From positions 1 through 25,227 of IMG/VR virus record IMGVR_UViG_3300007234_002289: a stretch of 25,227 nt of DNA; one strand, given 5' to 3'. The stretch is from a virus. The notes beneath the pieces were generated by a model that saw nothing but the letters and a program-made list of their open reading frames with translations, had not been told where the DNA came from and did not search any database. Both the position numbers and the translations under genes were made by a program. This document shows, in pieces, positions 1-9,037 of the stretch (positions are counted from its first letter, which is position 1; every line of letters begins with the position of its first letter).

Positions 1-1186
1 TAGCACCAGCCTTAACCATTGCATCTACACCAAGAGTCTGTCGGCTTACATTGCTGAAACCAGTTCCAGTTTGTCCAGCATTTAAGGATGACAATAATCC
101 TTGTTCTCCAAACTTAGCACCTACTTCAGCAGCAGTTACCTGACGCTCTAACTTAGGCAGTTCATCCTCTGGGTTTAGCAGATATGCTGCAAGGTCTGTA
201 GTTGTAATGTTATAAAATCTACGTAGTGTATCTGTAACCAATGGGTCAGCATTCTGAACCCTGTCTATAGCAATAGATACTCTGCTTTGCAACTCTGAAG
301 GTGACATATCTCCAGCAATAAACTTGCTTACATAGTCATCAGAGTCAAATCTTTTTAGGCCATATGCCCGAAGGATTTGGCGATACTTATCCTCAAGGGC
401 TATGTATTCACCAGGCTCAAGAACCGCTAGGTTATTCTTTCTGCGGATTTCATTAGCCTTAAACCGCTCTTTCCACTCTGGAGTACTAGAAAGTTCTAAA
501 GAAATAGTGGCTTCTGTGGCACCAGCAATAGCCAGTTCTTTCATTTTAGGGATAAGACTTGATAGCCCATACTTAGTAAACAAATCAGTAAGGGTTGATA
601 TAGCAGTTTCTGTTCTTTGTTTTTCCTGCAAAGCCATATAAGCAGCAGTCATATCAGAATCTGTAGTTGTAGTTTTATTATCAGTAGTATTTGTATTATT
701 AAAAGAAAAGTTAAATTTTGTATTTGTTTTAGTTGTACTTTCTGTATCAGTCACATCAGTAGGTGTATTCCAACCAATAACATTTCCGTTAGCATCCATA
801 GTAGGATTAGGCTGGTTTACCAGTGCATTGGCACCTAAACTACTTGTATAACTAGCCTGTGTTGTGCCACCAAAGGTGCGGGAACCATACTTAAGTTGAT
901 TTTCTACTGTGTTGGGTGCACGATATAGTGTCCATTGACCAGTAGTAGTGCCACCAATCCAAGAGTAATAATAAATATAATTTGGGTTTGTTTGTTCTGC
1001 TGCTGGACGTTGAGTTATATCCAGCATCGGGTCAGTAGCAGCACGGGCCTTGGCTGTCTCTTCATAGGCTGCTAATCTTGCAGCCTCAAGTTCTGCCATT
1101 CTATCAGTATTTTCATAAGGGGTAGGCTCTACATAGTCAGGCTGATAGCCACCATCATCAAATAAAGGACCACTTTCTATAGCCAT
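1..1186 (-). CDS. Virion-associated protein, C-terminus cut by window edge
   Basis: The frame is open from the ATG at 1186 to the left edge (395 codons visible), so the C-terminus is missing. Its ATG overlaps the upstream stop by one base (TAATG), with GGAG just upstream. Visible layout: an acidic, Ala/Glu-rich start; a Tyr/Gly segment near residues 70-110; a Thr/Asn/Ser-rich low-complexity linker at about 141-180; then a helical domain with EPGEYIALEDKYRQILRAYG near 257-276. The helical part resembles repeats I know from structural proteins of many actinophages, but I cannot name the family. Its position as last visible gene of the virion operon suggests an internal or tail-associated virion protein. 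Function is unassigned; the virion role is inference. Confidence 0.7.
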   Translation of the reverse strand, partial: MAIESGPLFDDGGYQPDYVEPTPYENTDRMAELEAARLAAYEETAKARAATDPMLDITQRPAAEQTNPNYIYYYSWIGGTTTGQWTLYRAPNTVENQLKYGSRTFGGTTQASYTSSLGANALVNQPNPTMDANGNVIGWNTPTDVTDTESTTKTNTKFNFSFNNTNTTDNKTTTTDSDMTAAYMALQEKQRTETAISTLTDLFTKYGLSSLIPKMKELAIAGATEATISLELSSTPEWKERFKANEIRRKNNLAVLEPGEYIALEDKYRQILRAYGLKRFDSDDYVSKFIAGDMSPSELQSRVSIAIDRVQNADPLVTDTLRRFYNITTTDLAAYLLNPEDELPKLERQVTAAEVGAKFGEQGLLSSLNAGQTGTGFSNVSRQTLGVDAMVKAGA

Positions 1187-2103
1187 TAAACTAGTCTCCA
1201 ATCCTTAAGAACCTTAAGAGCAAGATTGTCAAAAGTTTCTTTTGCATTCTTTGTAGTCATCCATTGGTCACTGCTTTTAACTATCTTTTCTGCTTCCCAC
1301 AAAGAAATAATTTCTGGCTCTTTAGTCTTAGGGTTGGTATAATTAACTAACTGCTTGAACATAGAGTTATTGTTATTAATTGTATCTACGTCTATCTCTA
1401 GTAGGTTGGCAATAGTCTGGCGCAGTGCAGAGGTTTGCTGTTGGAAACTTCTACCTACCTCTATGCCTTTAGCATAGGCTGGATAAGCAGACATAGCAGT
1501 TTGTTTAATTTCTTCTTCTACATCCTCTACATTTATACTGCCTTCAAATAAACCTTTAGAGATTTTGTCCCAGTAATTTTTGCCAAGTAATTGGGAAACA
1601 CCTTGGTCATCGGCAAGGGACTTTAGGGTATTTACTAAACCCAGGGTAGAACCAGCAAAAGTTCCCACCAAGCCAGAGTCAAGAATTTTTGCATCAATCT
1701 GTAAGTCAGTTAAACCTTGTAGATAATAGCCTTCAAGTAGACCCTCTATCTGTGGAGTTACTTTAATACCCTTTTTGTTAATACGAACAACTTGTTCTTT
1801 TTTCCAAGCGTCAAATTCCTGGGCATAAACACCAGGCTGGGTTGCTTTACTCTCTGTTCTAGTCTTAGAAGTCTGAGTTAAGTCCTTATAGTATGTAGAA
1901 TTATAATAAGCAAGTCTTGCTTCGGTAAACCTTTTCTTAACAAAAAGTTGGTAAATAGGCTCTAGTTCAGGGTATAGCGCTATCAACTCTTTGGTAATAC
2001 CATAAGCAAGAGCCATTAACTCTCCGCTTGTTTCATCTCCAGTAGGAACAACTGATTGAGTAGAACCATCACCGTCAATTAAAGAACCATCTGTAATAGC
2101 CAT
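1186..2103 (-). CDS. Virion-associated protein (305 aa), function unknown
   Basis: A complete 305-aa frame whose ATG overlaps the upstream stop by one base (TAATG), so it is probably translationally coupled. The N-terminus (MAITDGSLIDGDG) resembles that of the next gene (MAIESGPLFDDGG). The middle and C-terminus are helical. The last ~90 residues carry an LRQTIANLLEID segment and end with SSDQWMTTKNAKETF and a terminal Trp-rich helix. That C-terminal arrangement recalls a module common in actinophage virion proteins, which I recognise by pattern only. No signal peptide, membrane segment or catalytic motif is seen. Context (between the giant protein and another structural-looking gene) suggests an internal or injected virion protein. 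Confidence 0.7.
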   Translation of the reverse strand: MAITDGSLIDGDGSTQSVVPTGDETSGELMALAYGITKELIALYPELEPIYQLFVKKRFTEARLAYYNSTYYKDLTQTSKTRTESKATQPGVYAQEFDAWKKEQVVRINKKGIKVTPQIEGLLEGYYLQGLTDLQIDAKILDSGLVGTFAGSTLGLVNTLKSLADDQGVSQLLGKNYWDKISKGLFEGSINVEDVEEEIKQTAMSAYPAYAKGIEVGRSFQQQTSALRQTIANLLEIDVDTINNNNSMFKQLVNYTNPKTKEPEIISLWEAEKIVKSSDQWMTTKNAKETFDNLALKVLKDWRLV

Positions 2104-2981
2104 TAACGCTGCTCCATCTGTGCTAAGAAACTAAGAAAGTTTAAACTTTGTGCTTGCTCGTATTCTGTCTTTTTTTCTGTAGGTAGTTTTGCTGTCAACT
2201 CAGCCCTTGCTCTGCTCTCACTAAAGCCAGCAGTATTCTTTCTAACTACCTCACCGCCAACTTTTTTAACGGTTGTTAGGGTACCTTTCTTAATCTGATT
2301 CATATAGTAATCAGTCTTTTCTTTTACCCAAGCCTCATCTGGAGCATTGCCTATTTCGTTCATATAAACATCTTCAACTAATGCTCTGACTACATCACGG
2401 TCTAAAAGATTAATATCACGAACTGGCAGGTCTGGCTCACCAGAGCCGTCACCAACAGACTTAAGACCTGTAAGCCAGTTATTAAACGGAGCAAACTTTG
2501 TTTTGCCATTAACTGTAAAGTTCTGGATTTGATTAACGCTATAGTTTCTAGCAGCCCTTAACAATCCTTTATTAAAAGCAGTCTCATCTTGAGTCTGATA
2601 CTCAGTCTTATCAATAAACTTCTTGTCATAAAGTAGTTTTCTTAGACCTTCAAAGTTACCCTTGTAGCCTTCTTTCAACTTCTTAATAGCCTGTGAAGCA
2701 TTAAGGGTTGTGTAGGATACGCCATCACTGGCTACCCAAAAGAACTTCTCTTGTGTGGAGACAATCTCATCCTTATCATTGACAACCAACTCCTGTAGGA
2801 TTAAGTCTCCGTACTGGTCAAAGGCTATCTGAAACTTACCACCCTCACTGCCAGGTGCACCAAAGTCAATGACCAAATCATTGTAATGCTTTTTATTCTT
2901 TTCTATCTTTTGGGCATTACCTTTTTGTGCTTTTTCAGACTGTGCTTTTGCTTCATCTGGACTTTTTGCTACTGGACTCAC
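2103..2981 (-). CDS. Virion-associated protein (292 aa), function unknown
   Basis: The start is GTG at 2981, overlapping the end of the giant upstream gene by 4 bases, with AGAGG as ribosome site. The N-terminus (first ~30 residues) is Lys/Ala/Gln-rich and probably disordered. A central stretch (about 95-150) with alternating short helices, including SQAIKKLKEGYKGNFEGLRK, loosely resembles peptidoglycan-binding-like helical repeats, but the match is weak. The C-terminal third is charged, with Glu/Arg-rich helices. There is no membrane segment. Its place in the run of large virion genes suggests a structural or ejected protein. I do not recognise the family. Confidence 0.7.
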   Translation of the reverse strand: MSPVAKSPDEAKAQSEKAQKGNAQKIEKNKKHYNDLVIDFGAPGSEGGKFQIAFDQYGDLILQELVVNDKDEIVSTQEKFFWVASDGVSYTTLNASQAIKKLKEGYKGNFEGLRKLLYDKKFIDKTEYQTQDETAFNKGLLRAARNYSVNQIQNFTVNGKTKFAPFNNWLTGLKSVGDGSGEPDLPVRDINLLDRDVVRALVEDVYMNEIGNAPDEAWVKEKTDYYMNQIKKGTLTTVKKVGGEVVRKNTAGFSESRARAELTAKLPTEKKTEYEQAQSLNFLSFLAQMEQR

Positions 2982-5900
2982 GGGTATCCTCTTTCTGGTG
3001 AAGCACTAATTGCATCTCGGGAATACTTATTCAAAAGCGGAACAAAGATAAGTCTTGTTGCTTCTTTAACTGCTGGGTCAAAAGCAAGTTCCCGAAGCAT
3101 AGCAATAACATCATCTTTCATTTTTGCTCTATCAGAGGTAAAGGTATAGGAGTTCTTGTTTACCATATTGTTAGAGAAGAGTTCAAAGTTCTTAACCTGT
3201 TGTATAGCCAAGCGCATTGCGCTCTTTGTATTATCAGCAATAGGACTCTTAGGGTTATTGACTGCATCCTCAAGGTCACTGAACATTATTTTTAGTTCGC
3301 CCTTGTTTTCTCCTGCCTCATTTATAGCATCCTCTAGTAAAGGATTAGAAATAAAGAGTAGTTGTTTTTCTCTTTCTGCCAGAGCAATAAACTTCTTACG
3401 TTCAGAATAATCGGCAGTTTCAGATAACTTCTTATTTAATTCTTTATCTACAGCAAAGTATCTTTCTTTGTCTACAGATATTTGTACCTTCTCAAGGTAC
3501 TTAAATAGGTCTGGCTGATTTACTAAATCTACAGACTGCATCCAGTTATATATATCTGGGTTATACTCGCCCACCTTTGGGGCAAAGATATAGCCAATAC
3601 CAGAGTCAGCATATGTATCTACAAATCTTTTGTTATCTGTAGCCCATTGCTTTAACTCATTAGTTTTGTTAATAAATACCTTAGAAGCCTTGTCAGTTCT
3701 AGGAATTGTATACACAGACTTGCCTGGGTTCTTGCCAATAAACATAGCCAAAGCAGTTTCAAAAGGATTAGCAACTTCTGTATCAGAGGCTAGTACGCCC
3801 TGATATATATCCCAGAAAGCACTGGTCCAGGTACTAATACCATTATCTCTTATGAAGTTTGGTAAACCTTTTGCATCTTTAACACCAGGAAAACCTGGGC
3901 TAATCATACCAAGTATTGCTTGACCTGCAGCAATATTATCTGCAGCAATCTTTAAATGGTACATATACTTCTGCTTTTCCTGCTTTGTTGCATTGGCAGG
4001 TAATCCATTGCCAAATGCTTCTAGGTAAGAAATACCCTGAATTACATAGTTAGCCTTCATACGGTTCTTTTCAGAATCTCTTACTACCGTATCCCAGGCT
4101 GTGCTAGCAAGCATAGGAAATCCTATACGTAGCACATCGCCAAGGTCTGTATTTCTACCAATATGACCCATAGCAAAAGTATCTAAGTAATCTGCTGCTT
4201 CATTAGTCCAAGGGTAGATGGTATCTTCCCAGTTCTGTGGAAGAAGCATTTTTATTACTGGCAAATCTCTGAGTAAAGCCTTTGTTAATAGAATACCAAG
4301 CCCTGCAACTGGCCCAGCAAACGCTGGCACACCAGCATCTGGTGAGAATGATGGGTTAATTAGGCGGAACTTTAATGTGAAGTTATTAAATGTTCCTACT
4401 TTGTAAGTATTATCCCCAGTCAAAGCCTGAATAGTTTTGTTAATAACAGTATTCATAACTATGTCTGTTGGAAATACAATGTATTCATCACCTTGCTCAT
4501 CTTCATAAATAGAGCCAAAGTTCTCTAGACCATAGTGTAGTAACCGCATACGCATCAAAGCACGTGGGCCTTCATTAGCATACAGACGATAAACACGGCG
4601 GTGGAAATCCTCAGTAGCACGGATAAATCGGCCAACGTGACGGATAGATAAAGCAAAGTTAGAGCGGATATTAGGGTTATCAACAAACTCTAACAAAGTA
4701 TCTGTAGCATTATTAACCACAATATTGGTTACTGTCTTATCTGCTATTTCTTCTGCTCTTGCCATAGCAACAGCAGTGTCAAGATTAGGGTTAGCCTCTA
4801 TAATAGCCTTGTAGTGGCGGTCAACTAATAGTTGTTCAAATGGCTTAATATCGTCAAAGCCCTTATTAATAGCCACACGCATTGCTGGTAGACGGAAGAA
4901 GCCAGTCACCTGACGGTCCATCATCTCTAAAGCCTTTTCAGGAAACTTTTCAAACATTAATTCAATCTTGCTTAAGTCTTCTTTAAGGCCATCTAGGTCT
5001 GAAACTTTACCACCGCTGACAATACGGGTATTGACATACCCTGAAGTGGGGCGCATTCCAAGGGTTGCTTCGTTGAACTCTTTCCAAGAAATGTTATTGG
5101 CTGCTCTAGACCAAGCATAAGCCAATGGCTTCTTCTGACGTGATGCTGCCTTAACAACTTCGTTGTACTTGCTACCCATCAACTGGAATAGTTTGTCATT
5201 AAAACCATTAGAACTACCGTGGAAGGTAAAACGCATATCTGTAATCATACGTTCAGCATAAATTCTTGCTATCTCTGGGTCAGATAAACCCTTCTGTCTG
5301 TAGTAAACAGTCTCACCAAAGAATGATAAAGCAGACTTTAATACATCCTCATCCAATGTGTCATACATATTGATAACATCATTGTATGTAGCACCCATCT
5401 GCTCCATAATATCAGTACGTGCCTTGGCAAAATCCATATTGCTCTTAATGCCATTGTTGGCAAAGAACACATCTACTGGATTTAGGTACTTTTTATCTGA
5501 GATTTTAATTTGGTTATAGCCAAACCTAAGTAAAAAGTTATCCCACATAGCAATGCCAACTTCTTGTTGGGTCAAATCTGCTACTTCTTTAGGGCTATAT
5601 CCTGGGGCTTTCTCTAAGCCCATTTCTTTTAAGAATAAATTAAACTGGTCGGTAGTAAACAAAGCACTGAAGTACTCTGAGTCCATCTTGCCAACTGATA
5701 GGTCACGGGCACCCATTGAAGAGATTAGACCATCTGTGAAGTTAGGGTTATTTCTAAAAACCCGCTTCCAGTTTTCCCACTCTGGGCCATTTACATCATA
5801 AATGTCTTGTATGCGAGAAAGAATTGACTCTTTAACAAGAACTGGAGATAGTTCTGACATAGGGATTTCATACCCCAGTTTTGCTGAAAGTCCTTTTCTT

Positions 5901-8392
5901 AAATCCTCAAGCAACTCCGCCCGCTGAGCAGGGGTATAAATCTTGCGTGGGTCATAGGGCAAACCATCTGCATCTTTAATGCGCATTTTACCAGCCATAT
6001 AATACAAAGAACCCTTGTATGGGCCTATTGCTGCGCTACTACCAGTAACAATCTGGCTTGCTTTAATATCTCTTGAGAACTTACTTGCTACTAAATCCAT
6101 AACATCTGTCAATGGTTTAGTTAAATAATAGAAAAATCCTTCATCAACATTGGTACGGATACCCAAGCGTGGAACAAGAGTATAGGCTGCCCAGTTATTG
6201 TTCCAAATTCTTACAAAATGGCTACGTAAAAAGCCATTAAAACCTTTAATAAGATGCTTTCCTGGTGTTCCTTTGGGCAGATTATCAAGTTTAGCCTTAG
6301 CAGATAATTGATAAATAGTATCAAAAGGCAAAGCCTTGATACCTTTGGTCAACTGTGAAGGGTGTATACCACCTGTAGCACTCAACATACCCTCACCATT
6401 GACTACATTGATAGTCGCAGGGTGCATCTGAGGTAGGAACTCATCTGCTACTGGCAGGTTGGCTACAGAAGTAAAGCCTTCATCGTTATAAGTCTTGTTT
6501 AAAATCTGAACAATGTCATCCTCATCCAGATTTAGACGCTTCATATAAGCGTACTGCATATTACGCACTGCAGTTAACTGAACATCTAGTGGTTCATCCA
6601 ACAACATTATGGTAACTGCATTAGCAATATTCTTAGGCAGCACTAGATTTGCAGTATTACGGATATTATCTGCAGTATCAATGGCGTTTTCGCCAAAGTA
6701 AATAGGTCCAGGGGTTCTACCAGCAGCCACACCTAATTTATAGGCTATTTTTCTAGCGCCAGTTATATCTTTTTGTAGTGCAAAAAGGTCATCAATCTCT
6801 GGGTTAAGTAGTTTATTCTCATCATCGGCTACTTTTGTTAGTACAGTCATAGCCTTGACAGCATCTGTATCTGATTTAGCGAGTATTTCTTTAGCAGCAA
6901 GGTCTACTTCTGAAGTAGGATTAAATACCTGATAGGCAACACGGTGCATAGCAGCCGTTAGGTTTCTAGTTTTACGGGCATAAGGAATACCATTGCGCCT
7001 GAAAGAAAGACCATTAACTCGGCCACTAAGCATCATATTTGCATCATCTACATAAGTAAAAAACTTACGTGCTGACTCGGCATCAAATGTTTTATTATCT
7101 ACCAGAATTTTAATGGTCTTATCGTTATACCATTCTGGGAAATCAAACTTCATAGATTCAAGGATTGAAGCCTTCTTGGCTGGAGTATCGGCTTCAGAGT
7201 AAGCCTTTAGTCTTGGCCCAAGGTCTACATCCCAAAGTTTCTTCACCTCTGGAACATCCTTAAATAGCCAGGAGTATCCTTCTTCTAAACCTTTGTTCTC
7301 TGAAACAAACTTTAGTTGCTCAGCAAGTCGTTGTCCCTTTGTTTTAAAGGCTGCTTGCTGGAAAGCCTCACGTACACCAACACGGATACCGCCAACACCT
7401 TTAGCAAGTGACTTTCCTACTGCTGGAAGACCTAATCCTACATAGGTTAGCGGGTCAATAAATATTGTGTAAAAAGCATCTACCGCTCCAGAAACTCTTT
7501 TCTTGTTTTTGGTTTCATACTCTAGAGCAATGGCTTTTGCTTTTTTGCTATTAGGATTCATCCCTGGTGGTAAAACATATTTATCTTCACCAAGTAAAAA
7601 CTTGGCTATTTTTTCTACCCAATAATTTGCTTCTCTGTTATTGCCAGGTGCAATTCTGCCAGCAACTAAATCACGGCCTGGAGATAGTTGAGCATCTACT
7701 TTAAGTGCTTCTTTAATTAGATTAAATTCTTTTGGCTTGTCATACATAGATATAACAGCAGCCATCATATCTTCATCAGCATTACCCCAAAGGTCAATAG
7801 CACCTTCTACGGTGTGACCTTCAGCAATTGCTCTCATAAGAGTTGTAAATGCTGCGCCATAGCGCTCTTCATATGATGAAACCTTGTCCCAGTCCCAGTT
7901 GTTTAGCCCATTATAGGTATCACTCAAGATACCTTTTTTAAAGTCAGTTCTTTTAGTTACGGGCAATCCTGCTGATAATGCTTGCTTTGCTTCTTGAGCA
8001 GAACGAACCTGTGAATAGCCAGTCTTAGTTCCTTTTTCCCAAGCATCTAACGCATCAAGGGCTTTTATAAATGGGGTGCTGAGAAGTTCTATAGCCTCAC
8101 GTGGTCCCTTTGTTATAAAGGATACTGCTTTTCTTAAGTTACTCGGTTCATCAGAAAACATTTTTCTGTCAGGAAACAATGCTTGAATATTCATACGAAC
8201 CGTAGGGTCTAATTTAAGAAACTCATTGCGACCCATTGAGTCGCCCATAGCAATAAGTTCTTTACCCTTTTTATGGTTAAGAGAAAATTGATTTAATATT
8301 TTAGCCCACTTAGGGTCTAAACCAGTTGTTATTGCTGCCTTGTATAAGTTAGGACTTATGTTAGCAACAGACTCATCAACTATTCTTGGCAC
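2978..8392 (-). CDS. Giant virion protein (1804 aa), probable internal/ejection protein
   Basis: A single uninterrupted 1804-codon frame from GTG 8392 (preceded by GAGG) to a TGA at 2978. It is largely helical. The middle has a segment around RIWNNNWAAYTLVPRLGIRT, and the second half has SNFALSIRHVGRFIRATEDF. Both resemble conserved stretches of very large actinophage virion proteins. I see no clear lysozyme, transglycosylase, RNA polymerase or peptidase motif. A Pro/Ala/Gly hydrophobic stretch (DAGVPAFAGPVAGLGILLTK) could touch a membrane. Coming after portal and two small genes, it is best explained as an internal core or DNA-ejection protein; a tape-measure role is less likely because long coiled coils are not obvious. 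Function is inferred from size and position. Confidence 0.8.
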   Translation of the reverse strand: MPRIVDESVANISPNLYKAAITTGLDPKWAKILNQFSLNHKKGKELIAMGDSMGRNEFLKLDPTVRMNIQALFPDRKMFSDEPSNLRKAVSFITKGPREAIELLSTPFIKALDALDAWEKGTKTGYSQVRSAQEAKQALSAGLPVTKRTDFKKGILSDTYNGLNNWDWDKVSSYEERYGAAFTTLMRAIAEGHTVEGAIDLWGNADEDMMAAVISMYDKPKEFNLIKEALKVDAQLSPGRDLVAGRIAPGNNREANYWVEKIAKFLLGEDKYVLPPGMNPNSKKAKAIALEYETKNKKRVSGAVDAFYTIFIDPLTYVGLGLPAVGKSLAKGVGGIRVGVREAFQQAAFKTKGQRLAEQLKFVSENKGLEEGYSWLFKDVPEVKKLWDVDLGPRLKAYSEADTPAKKASILESMKFDFPEWYNDKTIKILVDNKTFDAESARKFFTYVDDANMMLSGRVNGLSFRRNGIPYARKTRNLTAAMHRVAYQVFNPTSEVDLAAKEILAKSDTDAVKAMTVLTKVADDENKLLNPEIDDLFALQKDITGARKIAYKLGVAAGRTPGPIYFGENAIDTADNIRNTANLVLPKNIANAVTIMLLDEPLDVQLTAVRNMQYAYMKRLNLDEDDIVQILNKTYNDEGFTSVANLPVADEFLPQMHPATINVVNGEGMLSATGGIHPSQLTKGIKALPFDTIYQLSAKAKLDNLPKGTPGKHLIKGFNGFLRSHFVRIWNNNWAAYTLVPRLGIRTNVDEGFFYYLTKPLTDVMDLVASKFSRDIKASQIVTGSSAAIGPYKGSLYYMAGKMRIKDADGLPYDPRKIYTPAQRAELLEDLRKGLSAKLGYEIPMSELSPVLVKESILSRIQDIYDVNGPEWENWKRVFRNNPNFTDGLISSMGARDLSVGKMDSEYFSALFTTDQFNLFLKEMGLEKAPGYSPKEVADLTQQEVGIAMWDNFLLRFGYNQIKISDKKYLNPVDVFFANNGIKSNMDFAKARTDIMEQMGATYNDVINMYDTLDEDVLKSALSFFGETVYYRQKGLSDPEIARIYAERMITDMRFTFHGSSNGFNDKLFQLMGSKYNEVVKAASRQKKPLAYAWSRAANNISWKEFNEATLGMRPTSGYVNTRIVSGGKVSDLDGLKEDLSKIELMFEKFPEKALEMMDRQVTGFFRLPAMRVAINKGFDDIKPFEQLLVDRHYKAIIEANPNLDTAVAMARAEEIADKTVTNIVVNNATDTLLEFVDNPNIRSNFALSIRHVGRFIRATEDFHRRVYRLYANEGPRALMRMRLLHYGLENFGSIYEDEQGDEYIVFPTDIVMNTVINKTIQALTGDNTYKVGTFNNFTLKFRLINPSFSPDAGVPAFAGPVAGLGILLTKALLRDLPVIKMLLPQNWEDTIYPWTNEAADYLDTFAMGHIGRNTDLGDVLRIGFPMLASTAWDTVVRDSEKNRMKANYVIQGISYLEAFGNGLPANATKQEKQKYMYHLKIAADNIAAGQAILGMISPGFPGVKDAKGLPNFIRDNGISTWTSAFWDIYQGVLASDTEVANPFETALAMFIGKNPGKSVYTIPRTDKASKVFINKTNELKQWATDNKRFVDTYADSGIGYIFAPKVGEYNPDIYNWMQSVDLVNQPDLFKYLEKVQISVDKERYFAVDKELNKKLSETADYSERKKFIALAEREKQLLFISNPLLEDAINEAGENKGELKIMFSDLEDAVNNPKSPIADNTKSAMRLAIQQVKNFELFSNNMVNKNSYTFTSDRAKMKDDVIAMLRELAFDPAVKEATRLIFVPLLNKYSRDAISASPERGYP

Positions 8393-8775
8393 TATAAACC
8401 TCGCTCAAGCAGAGCCTTATAGATTAACTCAGTCTCTCCGCTTGGGTCATTTTCTGCAATCTGCTGTAATACAGAAAGCAGAGTAGGTTCTTGGTTCGGA
8501 AGTTTAATAACATTAGAATTTGGACCTGCGCCAAAATCCACACCCGCAGTAATTGGCTCATCACGTCTTTGGCTTGGCGCAGTAAGAGGAATTATATCTG
8601 ACATAGTAGGTTCACCTACTGCAGCCATAGGTGCAGCGGTTTGCTGGTCATAGGTAGCCTGACCTTGCCCTTGAGGCAAGCCAGAAATATATCTTGCTGG
8701 TTGTTTAGATACGTTTAAATCTGTTCTTTGGGAAAGAGCGCCAATTCCAGAAACCTTTTCTCTAATATCTGCCAT
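8392..8775 (-). CDS. Conserved actinophage protein next to portal (127 aa)
   Basis: A 127-aa protein whose start codon overlaps the upstream stop by one base. The first half is Gln/Pro/Ala-rich and likely disordered. The centre has APSQRRDEPITAGVDFGAGP. I recognise this as the 'R-x-D-E-P-x-T-x-G ... G-x-G-P' pattern of a small protein that follows the portal in many actinophages. The last ~40 residues form an amphipathic helical tail ending LIYKALLERGL. The role is not known to me. Size, acidity and position would suit a scaffold-like or virion-assembly factor, but that is inference. Confidence 0.75.
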   Translation of the reverse strand: MADIREKVSGIGALSQRTDLNVSKQPARYISGLPQGQGQATYDQQTAAPMAAVGEPTMSDIIPLTAPSQRRDEPITAGVDFGAGPNSNVIKLPNQEPTLLSVLQQIAENDPSGETELIYKALLERGL

Positions 8776-9035
8776 TAGTCATCATCCTCTTCAAAGTCAT
8801 CTAGTGGATTTTTAATAGGGTCAACTGGGTCTACTATCCAATCTGGATAACTTGACCTGTCCATAGCAAAGGCCATTGCTGTGCCTTCATCAAATCCAGC
8901 ACGAACACAAGCATCATAAACTTCTTTTGCAGCAATCGCCCAAAAATCAATTTTAACCAATACTGGTTCTTTAGTAGTTCTTCTGCGTTTTGGCTGAGGC
9001 TTTGCCTTTTTGTTTACTTTTTTACGTGGTGGCAT
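8775..9035 (-). CDS. Small bipolar-charge protein next to portal (86 aa)
   Basis: ATG at 9035 is preceded by a strong GGAGG. The first ~22 residues are almost entirely Lys/Arg/Pro (PPRKKVNKKAKPQPKRRRT). The middle holds a short helical domain with AGFDEGTAMAFAMDRSSYPDW, and the last ten residues are almost all Asp/Glu. This basic-head, acidic-tail layout with an 'AGF..~tA' helix is familiar from small actinophage proteins beside the portal. The basic head could bind DNA or the capsid interior. Function is unknown. It is separated from portal by 2 bases and overlaps the next gene by one. Confidence 0.75.
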   Translation of the reverse strand: MPPRKKVNKKAKPQPKRRRTTKEPVLVKIDFWAIAAKEVYDACVRAGFDEGTAMAFAMDRSSYPDWIVDPVDPIKNPLDDFEEDDD

Positions 9036-9037
9036 AA

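Noticed and set aside
402-838. Short plus-strand frames opposite the left-edge gene
   Set aside because: They are antisense to a long open minus-strand frame, are Ile/Ser/Cys-rich and have no ribosome sites.
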